Source of the DNA: Phytophthora sp. 'mugwort' | Taxonomy: Eukaryota > Oomycota > Peronosporomycetes > Peronosporales > Peronosporaceae | Assembly (NCBI GenBank): GCA_033558025.1 | Contig: JAUCEF010000006.1 | Location: 558,001 to 622,000 of the forward strand | Length of the DNA stretch: 64,000 nucleotides | Reading direction: 5' to 3' | Part shown: in pieces, positions 20,536-30,504 of the stretch | Layout: each line of letters begins with the position of its first letter | How positions within the stretch are numbered: the stretch's first letter is position 1 | Translations under genes and position numbers: made by a program | Notes under the pieces: model-generated | Told to the model about the DNA's origin: nothing | The model's input: the letters and a program-made list of their open reading frames with translations, nothing else | Database searches by the model: none

Positions 20536-22740
20536 ATGCGCTCCCTCCGGGTCCTGGGGGCGGCGCTGCCGCTGCTGCTTTCCGATGTTTCGGCGGCTAC
20601 CGACGAGACGAGCTGCTGGGAGATCGACGGCTCGGCGTCGCTCACGACAGCGCTGGCCGCCTACACAGGCTCGGCCTGTGCCGTGGACGTGACGATCCCG
20701 CTAGTGGCCGCCTCCTACGCGCCCAACGTGAGCGTCTCGCTGCTTTGGGGCGTGCAAATCGACGCCGATTCGGTTAACGCCATGGAGGTGCCTATGCCTC
20801 CCGACACGATGGCCACGCTCAGCTCTGACAACGCCGGCTTCACCGTACAGATCCTCTCCACGTACGTACGGACATGCGCCTCGCGCCTACAGTGCGCCCC
20901 AAGCATCCTGGGCGAAGATACGTTTACGACCGTCCAGTCTGGGAACTTCTCCAGCTCCGACGCGACCTACTTCGAGACGCTGGATGATCTCTCCTTCGCT
21001 GAAGAAGGGAATTACACGGTGGCAGCCGTCGCTGTGCTTGCCAACGCCAACAAATCTACATTATTGTATTATTTCCAGGCATTCGCGGACATTATCGTCA
21101 AAGAGGTCGAACAGGAGGCTGTGTGAGTTGCTTACAGCTTTGATGGATATGCCGTGGATAACATGAGGACTGACCGGAGGCGGGGGTATGATTTTTACAG
21201 GGATTACGATAGCGCCTCGACCTATTGCCGCGTGACGGCCCAGAATCCGTTAGAGAAGCAGCTGAACTCTAACGTGCTGTTTGCCAGCAGCGATAGCTCC
21301 GAGATCGAGGTGGAGATTGACATCAACGACATTGTGTTGGCCAACCAGGCCTTTGACATCGTGTGGACAGCCACGCTGACACGTAACTCGTCCAAGAAGC
21401 TCCAGCTACCTTCACCCCTGGAAGCCATTTACGTACTAGACGATGACGGCACGGAAAAGAGGGGGTATTACACCATTGTGAACTCGGTCGTGAAGCTGTG
21501 CGAGCGCGACGTGCGCTGCGATGAGTATTCAAGCACTGTCACCGCGTCATCGGCCGATTATTCCACGAACTTTACGTCGGCTGACACCGCGACGTTCAAT
21601 GCCAGCGGCATTGTCGTTCCCTCTACAGGCTGGTACGTGGGCTTTGTCCAAGTGACGCTCGCAGGACCCGACCCAGACTCGCAGAGATACGACTTTGTCA
21701 AGTACTTCGAAGTCTTCGTAGCTCAAGAGAGCGTGGCAAAGCAGGACGGGAGTGATGCGTATGCAAACGATGGCAGTGAGTCTTACTGCTGGGAAGTTGT
21801 TGCTGCTGCCCATGATAAGGACGTTGACGCCACAAGTGTGGTATTCTCAGGGAACAGCACCAACTGTCCGTACAGGGTGAGTATGACCGTCTCCACGACG
21901 ACGTTTACGGTGGAGGCTGGTGCCCTAGTAAGTTGGGCCGTGGCGAAGCAGACCTCGTATAGTGGTCCAGATGAGGTGGTTGTGAACACCACGACAGTCT
22001 ACGATGAGTCTACTGGCAACTATGTGAACCTGGCACAGGTAAACGTATACTATTGCAACGATACAACGTGCTCGCCGTTCTCAGAGATGAAGACGTTGGC
22101 GTATTCTGCGCAGCCCAGGAACTTTTCTGAGAGGAGTGGCGAGGCCCTGTTCTCTACAAAAATCAATATTCCGAGTGAAGGAACGTACGCACTTATGGCG
22201 CATGTTGTGGTGCCAAATGGGGACGACCTCCGGTTCGACGTGGTCACGTTCATGCGTATGACCGTCACCGCGTCCTCAGCAGCAGCTGACACCAGCGACA
22301 GCTCCAATTCTCATGTTGGTCTCATTCTTGGCTTGACACTGGGCTGTGCCTCAGTCATCTGTCTTGCCGCGTTGGGATTCGCAGTTATCCGCCGCCAACG
22401 AGTTGCACACGAGGCCACGCAGCAGAAAGAACGCCGGTACAGTTTCTTTGGCTTCCGTCCGCTGTCAAACACCAATGAGCTCCCCACAGACTCGCCCACC
22501 TCGGCTCACGGCTCTGACGAGTCGGGCCACTTCATGTACGTGAAGGCGCAGCGGTCGCCCATGGACATGCCCCGCGCTTCCTCATTGTCCTACGATCCGT
22601 ACTCACGGCGAAGCTTCGTCGAAGCTGGCAATGAGGACTCTGGCTACAGCTTCACCTTCTCCGACCCCGAGCGTACGTCCCGGTCATCAAACGAAAGTAC
22701 TTCCCAAACGCAGCAAACGCCTGCGACGCCCCAGTTTTGA
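20536..22740 (+). CDS. Single-pass surface glycoprotein B, paralogue of glycoprotein A
   Basis: Predicted 708 aa from two exons, 20536-21122 and 21201-22740, joined in phase 2 across a 78-bp intron (GTGAGT ... TTTTTACAG). A signal peptide is visible (MRSLRVLGAALPLLLSDVSA). Three extracellular repeats begin at TSCWEIDG, STYCRVTAQN and ESYCWEVVAA; each has a strand with an aromatic or Trp core (VSVSLLWGV, FDIVWTATL, LVSWAVAKQ) and several N-glycosylation sequons. The membrane segment VGLILGLTLGCASVICLAAL precedes a basic stop-transfer RRQR and a tail with YDPYSRRSFVEAG. The first-exon start at 20536 is chosen because it opens the signal peptide. Function unknown; the architecture suggests a cell-surface receptor or adhesion protein. 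Confidence 0.8.
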
Positions 22741-22997
22741 ACGTAGTAGCACCTCGCCCAAGGCGAATTATGAGTAGATTCCTTCCTGCCAGACAAACAG
22801 GGAGAGAGCATGGATAGTGTACAAAGAGAGAAGAAATGCTGCTAACATAATAATATGAACACACAATAATAATATTTTAACAGGAGTTAAAATATGAACT
22901 TGTCCGAAATGTGGATCACACCACGTCCCAATTTCCCGGATAAACCGATATTAAACCAAATTATCATCTTTCTTTTTCGCGCGTTCGATCGCAGACC
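22741..22997. promoter_or_regulatory. Spacer with oomycete-like initiator before the coiled-coil gene
   Basis: TCATCTTTCTTTTTCGCG at 22964-22981 resembles the oomycete initiator (TCAYTYY-type) with a following pyrimidine-rich flank, 34 bp before the start codon at 22998. Confidence 0.45.
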
Positions 22998-25900
22998 ATG
23001 ATGCGGAGCGCGCAGGACGTGGTAATGGGCGGTGAGTCCAAGCACGAGGAGGACGGAGAGGAGGAGATGGGCGACTCGGTGCCGCCCATGCCCGCGGGTT
23101 TGTCGACGCCGCGTCGGCGGCAGCAACAGGCGAGCGGCGGCTTTGAGTTCAGCGTCACGCCGGAGCCCTCACGTCGTCGCCTCTCGACGTCCAGAGGCCG
23201 TCAAGCAGCTACGGGGCTTGAGGAATCGCCCGCGCGATATTCACCCAGCAAGGTTAAGGCGGCTGTGCGCTCGTTCGCCGACTTTCTGCACTTTCTGGTA
23301 CGTTTTAAGGGCTCTCGAGGGTTTTATGAGGTGAAATTCGACGACTTAGAGCCATTTCTCGCGTGTTTTGGTGCCTTTGGAGGAACAGGAGGAGCACCAA
23401 CAGGAGCACACACTCATGCCAGTCATTATCCAGAGGTTTGCAGAGCTCGGAGCTGTAATTGAGTCCCAGAAGAGACACATCGACCGCTGGAAGGGCAAGG
23501 AACTGGACTTGGCCATTGAAGAGGCACAACAGAACTTGGAGCTCATCCGAGAGCTGGGAGAAACCATCCAGAAGCAGGAGCTGCAGATTGCAGAAGTCAC
23601 AGTGGAGAAGCAACAGTGGGAAGAGAAGTACCATCTTGCAGCTCAAGAGGTGGAGTCGCTCAAGAAACAAGGCACTTACCAGGTCCAGCAGCTACAGTCG
23701 GAGGTGGCAATGCTTAGACAAGCAGGTGTAGATGTAGAGAATAAGCGCAAGGAGCGAGATGCGTCGCTCGCGTCGCTGAAGAAGAGCAACGATACGCTGC
23801 ACTCCCAGTTGGAGCAGATGGAGCACGATAATTCGACAATTATGCACGAGAACACAACGTTGAAGCAGCAAGGAGCACACCAGTCGAACGTAATGCGTGC
23901 TCTTGAACAGCAGATCAATGGAATACGCGAGCACTATGAGTCAGTGCTAAGCAAGACCAAGGAGCTGGAGCAGGACGTGGCATCGTGGCAGGCAAAGTAT
24001 GAAGAGAAGGAGCACCAAGTGGGTGAACTGGAGGACGTTCTTCGCCACGGCAGACAAGAACTGGGACAAAATGAGGGGAAATTCGAGCACCTAATGACCG
24101 AAAATCGCAAACTGCAGGCCCACGTGACTAGGATGGCGCAGGAGCACGAGAAGCAACTTGCTGAGCAGCACAAATACCGCAGTGAAGTTGAAGCAGAGCG
24201 ACAAAAACTCACGCAAACTCTTCAGCAAGAGTCCGTACGTTTCCAGAGTCTGAAAAAGGAGGCTGGAGACGTGCGTGCGCAGATTGAAGCGCAGGCTATG
24301 GCTGCAATGAAGCAACGTGAACAGCAATTGTTAGATGAAAAGGCTCGAGTGGAAGAAGAGCTGCAGCACCAGTTTAGCAAAATTAACCAGGAGAACATCG
24401 AGTTACGGGCTTCTGTAGATAATCTGAAGGACATTAACCGACGCAAGAGCACAGAGATCGGTCGATTAATGGCAACTTGTCAAGAGGCTGAACAGCAAAA
24501 CCTGTCGCGGACCGTGGACGTTCAGAGAATGCAGCAGCTTACGGAGAAGGTGGCACGATCAAAGCATCAAGTTGAGACGCTATCGAAGGACCTAGCTGCT
24601 AAAGACGCTGCTCGTGAGGAAGCGATGAAGTTACAGTCTGTTGAGTTCGAGAACCAGTACAATGACTTTGTCTCTCAAGTTGAGACGCAATTCAACGAAA
24701 TGACTCGAGAAAATGAGCAACTTCGAGCTGATCTTGAGGAGGCAGCAAGGAAACTGGGAATGTATGAAGGACAGTCGGCGGCGGAAGGAGAGGAGATCGG
24801 TAAATGGCGTACCGAGTGCGAGAGGCTTCAGCACCAATTCAATGAAGGTTCTCGTGAAAATGAGTCGCTAAAGCGCGAGCTTGAGCATCGTCTACAAGAG
24901 ATTGAGGCAAGGAATAAGGAGATCGCCGAGTTAAGTGCTCAAATCGAGCACTTTCTGTCTCCTGATCACGAGCGAACAAAAGAAGTGGAATTACTGCAGG
25001 GAGAGCGTGCACGCTTGGAAGAACAAAACCAGGAACTCCAACGACTAATTGAAGAGACCAGAGCTGACGCCAATGCTACAATGGAGGAAGCACACCAGGT
25101 CCATGATCGCTATCTTGAACAGGAAACTGCTCACGAAAACACAGTCCGTTTGCTATGCGAGGAGAAGGAAGCGATGAATCGGAATTTAGCGGCATTGTCT
25201 ACAGAGAAGTCGACGTTGGAAGTTCAGGCCCGGACTGAGATTGAACGTTGGAAGGCATCTGTGCATCAACTCGAGAATGATAAGCGAGGGCTGGAGCTTC
25301 GATTGCAACAAGTGATGCAGCAGGCGACGGAACAAATTGAGACGCAAAAGAAATCGGCAGCGATGGTAACTGAGGATGGCCGGACTCAACTGCAAAAACT
25401 GACAGCACAGCTCGTTCAACGTGACGCACAGATGAGCGATGGCCACCAGCAACTGCGCAACATACAGGACACGGTTCGAGCCTTGGAAGAAAAGATCCAC
25501 ACTCAGCAGTACGAATATGACAGTTTGCAGATGAAGAATGAGCAGCTGAGTATCCAGATGGAATCTCTTCATAACGAGAAGCGCGGGCTAGAGCAAGTGA
25601 TTCGACAACATAGCTCCTCTATCCTACGTGAGGGTCAACCAGGGATGGAAGAGGATCTTTGTCAAAGACTGGAACGATTTGCTCGTGAGATGGATCGACG
25701 TGTGCAGGAAGAAAGTGATAAGGCGATTCATTTGCAGGCCGTTTTGGACTCAAAGCTTGACACGCAACTGCAGCATTCGAGTGACGAGAGAGCCAAGCTC
25801 GAGGAGGAGAAATCTAGGCTCCAGCAACAACTCGAAACTTATGCTGCGGAGTTGGAGAAACTAGACTCGGAGCTTCTGCAGCTACAACGCGAACGGGAGG

Positions 25901-27843
25901 AACAGGAGCGTGCTTTAAACGAGATGCAGCAAACGATTGTGGCCCATGAAGAAGACAAATGGGCACGAACCAATGCAGCTGAAGACTTGAAACATCTTGA
26001 CGATGAGCATAACGCGTTGAAGACAACGCATGAAGAGTTCAAGCAGGAGATCTTGGCCCAACTGAAACAAAAGGAAAGCGAGGCGACTGAGTTACGAGAC
26101 GAGATGACCGAGTTACAGTCCAAGTTGGACCAAGAGAAGGAGATGACGCGTCATCTAATGGACCGTTCTCGTTCTGAGAAGCAAGAACACGCCAAGGAAC
26201 TGGCTGAAAAGTCTCAGATTGAGAAGGAACAGCAGGCGCGCGTGAAAGAACTGGAAGTTTCAATGAAAGAACTTCAGCACAAAGTCACTGAGCAGTCTAC
26301 GGCCGATCAAGAGCAACAGGTTCGGGTGAAGGAGCTGGAGGCGTCAGTTGAGCGACTGGAGCACGCGCTACAAGTCAGTGAGCAGTCCAGGACAGGAAGA
26401 GAGCAGAGTGTCATGCACGAAAAACTTCAAAAAGAACGGGAACACCGAGCTCTTGAAGCTCGGTACGACAGTTTAGCAGCTGAAAATGCAGCCTCTCTCA
26501 AGAAATTGGATTTGAAATTAGAAGAGATCGACCATTTGCATCAAGAGATTGACCAGTTGAACGAGGAGATCGAGCGATTGCACGAGGAAATTCGGGACAA
26601 TACGGCCGAGATGGATAATGCGCGTGGTCACTTGCACGTATCTGAGCAGCTTACAATGAAGCTGGAGGAATTGCAAGATGTGCTCGCTCATCGCGATCAA
26701 CAAGCTCGTCAACATGATGCTGAGTTGGCCGCAAAGGAGGAAGAAGTGCAGCATGCACGGGATGCCGAAGATGAGATGAAGCGCCATCTTCAAGACAAGA
26801 TGCACGAAAAGGAAGACGAAGTTGCTTCACTAAAGCAACAAAATTCGAAATTCCGAGAGCAACTGAAGCGCGTTGCTCAGGCCAAGCTCTCGTCGAAGCA
26901 TTCCGCTGAAGCTGATGCTGCGGCTCGGGAAACAGCATTGAAAGAGCTGGAGGAGGCCTATGAACAATCCGTGCAGCGCGAGCAGGAGCTTTCATCACAA
27001 ATCGCTCACCTGGAAGACACGAGGTCGGGTCTGCTCACCCAGTTCCGTCGCGAGATGAGGAAGTTGAACATTGAGTTCAGTGCTCAAGGATCAACGGTTG
27101 ACGGTAACAGCATCGACGACAGTGCCTTCCACCGCGGTATTATGGAGATCTCAGCTCTTCTCCGAAGCTACCAGGACCGTGAGACCCATCAGGACGCGCT
27201 GATCCACCGTAAAGAAAAGCAGATTCACGAGCTCAAAGTTGCGTTGGACGAGCTGAGCAAGCGCGATGAGTTGAGAGGAAGGGACAAGTCGCTCCAGTTG
27301 CAAGTGGACAGTATGAGTGAGGAAGTCTCTAGACTGAAACTGGAGAACCACGAGCTGCGTGAAAACCCCATAGAGAGTTCAAATGACGAGGGAAGTGCTG
27401 AAGCAGCTCGGGAGTGGGAAGGCAGGTGTACGAAGCTCAAGCACCGCGTACGTGAGCTGGAAAACGCCAACAAGAAGCTTAAGGAAAGCCGTTTCTCGAA
27501 GGCCGACGTGAAGGCTCTCGTGAAGGAGGTGGAGAAGCTTACGAACCAAGTGGTGGAGAAGGATATGCAGCTCCAAGGTCTTCGGAATCACAGACTTAAG
27601 AGCAGCAGTGCTTCAGCTGCTGTTAATGGATCTCGCCGCTCCAAAGACCTGCTGGAGGAAAAGATCATGGTGCTTAATGACCATTTGACTGGGCTTATGA
27701 CGGAGAACATGCAGCTTCAGCATAGCGTTGAGCGATATGCTATTCAGTATGGGGCGCTGGATGATTCAATCACGAATGGTGTGATTGGTAACTCTGGTAT
27801 TCGAGTACCAGCCCGAACAAACGGAGCTGTTCGGTCACAGTAG
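22998..27843 (+). CDS. Large coiled-coil protein (about 1586 aa)
   Basis: Two exons: 22998-23297 and 23383-27843, phase 0, across an 85-bp intron (GTACGT ... TTGGAG); an alternative acceptor 6 bp later is also in frame. The first ~100 residues are acidic then Arg/Ser/Pro-rich (TPRRRQQQ, SRRRLSTSRGRQ) and end in SPSKVKAAVRSFADFLHFL. From there almost the whole protein is heptad-rich coiled coil (Glu, Gln, Lys, Leu), ending near LLEEKIMVLNDHLTGLMTEN and a short Gly/Asn tail. There are no motor, kinase or zinc motifs. Such proteins are usually cytoskeletal, centrosomal or Golgi scaffolds; which one cannot be said from sequence alone. Neighbouring genes give no direct clue. Confidence 0.85.
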
Positions 27844-27936
27844 GCAGACTAAGGAACACACATGTTATTCCGCCTGGATTAATCTATTTACTGAGTACTT
27901 TTGTGGTGTCCTGCTTAGGAATGTTAGTGTGTTTAA

Positions 27937-29501
27937 TTACACTAACTGGCGTTGCTTGGTTTCCGGGAGGTATGTCCAGAAGAAGACAAAACATGCCATG
28001 TATGTGGTCCCGTACGCAAGGAAAGTCGTCGCGGTGCCGAATGTTTCGAACAATGTAAGCATGGAACCGTTCACGAGCAACGAAATGAGTGACATGGTGA
28101 ATGTACAGTAGCTCATGTACCGCGCACGGTAACTGTTGTCTTGAAACAGTTCACTGAGGATGACTACAAACAAGATACTGGGACCAACAGCAGCAAACAC
28201 ATTGAGCACAGCGAATGTGGCCATGATACTCGTTGATGCCGCCGAATTATGTGCGAAATCGTCGGTAGAGTAACGCGCAAAGATCCCACCACTCACAACG
28301 AAGCAGACGCAGACGACAGCAAGGCAGATTAAGTACACTTGCCGCCGGGAGAACCTCGCAATAACGAATCGTCCAGCGAAAAGCACCGACATGACAGCCA
28401 CGAGCGAACAGAGAAAGCCAAAGATGTTGGCATCTCGACGGGAATAGGAAGAACTGGTCTTGGCGATGATCTCTGGTCCATAGAAGAGAGACGCGTCGAC
28501 ACAGTTGTTCACATAGGCTAGTAAGATGCCAATCACGAGCTCAAGGTGAGGGTTGGGAGACATCGTCGTTCTGGAAGAAGCTCTCGATGTCATGGACGAT
28601 GGCGACGTTGACGCATCCTGTTCGGACGGACGCTGGTAGTTTCCATTTCCTGATCGTTTAATTGTGATCGAAGGAGCAGCACTGTCAACACTTTCTTCAT
28701 CTGAGACATCCGTCACTCCATCTTCCAAATCCGTCGTCGGGTTTTTCTTCCAGCGGAGCCATTTGATACTCTCCGGGAAGTGGAAATGGAAGTTGTAGAG
28801 TACGTACAATGCCGGTAAGCTGCCAAATGCCAGACAAGCTCTCCAGTTCTCGCTTACGGTAATCATAAAGAGATATGGCACAGCTACACCCGAATTCACT
28901 CTACATCCAGCAACATCGTCAGCATTTACTCACCACAACGCGTCATCAGAACAGAGTTCACTTACCCGAGCTGAAAGAGCGTGAGGAATGTTCCACGACT
29001 CGTAGCGTCTACACACTCACTAATGTACATGGGGATAAGCAGGATCGACAGTCCGTTGCCCACTCCGGAGCACAGTCGCCATAGCACAATCCACGAAAAG
29101 CTGGGACTCGCCGCTGCAACCAATAACGCCCCCACAATGGAGCACGAGCAGGCAAACATGGCCGTTACCTTGCGTCCGAAGCGGTCGGCCAGGTAGCCGC
29201 CTACGAGCATGGAGCTGGCATCGCTCAGAGTTGCTGTAGCACTTAGAGCCTCCTCCTGTGTCGATGTCAGGTGCAGATCGTCCCGTATGTATTGCAAGGT
29301 AGCTGCCAGACTGACGTTGTAGCCGTAGATGAGGCCGCCCATGATGCTAAAAAGCACCCAAGTGCGCCGCTTGAACCCACCGATGCCGCCGAAGCCCTCG
29401 TCATCTGACACCTCCGTCTCCTTGGCATACTGTCGAGACTGCTGCTCTCGTAACCGCAGGAGTTCGTTCGTCTCCTCAGGCGTCATCTCCTCGACTGGCA
29501 T
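27937..29501 (-). CDS. MFS sugar transporter, SP family
   Basis: About 500 aa from two exons, 29501-28966 and 28900-27937, with a 65-bp intron (GTAAGTG ... GATGTAG) joined as FQLG-VNSGVAVPYL, a continuous family motif. Membrane segments begin at VLFSIMGGLIYGYNVSL. The loop 2-3 signature GGYLADRFGRKV and the mid-protein PESIKWLRWK (PESPRWL type) are present, and the C-terminus ends PETKQRQLV. A Ser-rich loop of about 80 aa (SMTSRASSRTTMS) lies between the two halves. These features place it among facilitators or proton symporters for sugars in the plasma membrane; the substrate is not predictable. The gene is divergent from SYS1, with 161 bp between the start codons. Confidence 0.85.
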
Positions 29502-29662
29502 GTTGCGCGCTAGTTGTTGACGTTGACGTGAGTACAGTCAGGACGTGCGTACAAGTTATCAGCAAAGATTGACGTGAAAAGATTTGATAAGGTATTGTGT
29601 GGGCCACATGTGTTGAGGTATAGAACACGTATTATGTCAATTAGGACAGCTCACAAAAGACG

Positions 29663-30381
29663 ATGCCCAAGTTCTACGGCGCCGCGCGGTGGGCGCCCAA
29701 GCTCATCCTCCTGCAGATGCTGTGCATGCAGGCACGTTGCCGTTGCTACTCCTCTGTCTTCTCTATCCATCCATAATATTTCTGTCTCCTAAAAACTTGA
29801 TTTTCTTACGCTACGGTGTTTCCGCCGTCTGTAGTGCTCGCACTACGTTTCTCAGGGCCTCGTTCTGGGCATCTGCCACGGCGCGCACGTGACGCTGGAC
29901 CAGTTCTTCGCCTACCACACGCAAACGGTCGTGACTGTCGATGGTCTCAAGAACTGCTTCGCTATTGTCGCTGCAAGCTTCGTCAGGTCCGTCCCGAGCT
30001 CCTAAAGTCCCAGAACGTTCGTGATCTTTTGGCTCACACTTGTCAATCTGTTACTGCAGCGCCGTATGCCTCGCACTCTTCGTGGAGCGCGCCAAGAAGT
30101 GTCTGGACTTTGGCGTGACGCTCTATTTCATCGACTTTCTAGTCCAATGTTTCTATTCGGTGCGTCGTGTGCTCACGACAAATACAGGAAGACACGTGGA
30201 CTGACGTTAATTGCTGCATTTTGTGCTGCAGGAATTCCCCAAGATGTGGGACTGGTGGCTCGTGCACTTCGTGGCTGCGAGTGTGACGATCGTTCTGGGC
30301 GAGTATCTATGCTCACGTCGCGAGCTCGAGGAGATCCCGATGGTCGACCTCTTCACGAAGCGCTCTTCGCGGAAGAATTAG
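29663..30381 (+). CDS. SYS1: SYS1 Golgi trafficking membrane protein
   Basis: Four exons (29663-29731, 29835-29986, 30060-30159, 30232-30381) encode 156 aa, the usual size of SYS1. SYS1 is a four-helix Golgi membrane protein that recruits the ARL3/ARFRP1 GTPase. Recognisable segments are ARWAPKLILLQMLCMQ, HYVSQGLVLGICHG, the ERAKKCLDFGVTLYFIDFL helix (family: R-x2-K-CLDF) and WWLVHFVAASVTIVLGEYLC with CSRRELEEIP. Introns are 103, 73 and 72 bp. The first intron appears to use a GC donor (ATGCAG|GCACGT), because only that junction keeps frame and family spacing. Good confidence in identity, slightly lower in the first splice site. Confidence 0.88.
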
Positions 30382-30504
30382 CGAGGTAATTACCAGAAAG
30401 AGGACTCAAGTAGGCGAGGGTGCCCCATGAATAGTGCACTCACGGCCACTTGGGAACCGACTGAACTTGTTTACACATTGTGCTATGCTGTTTACGACAA
30501 AGCT

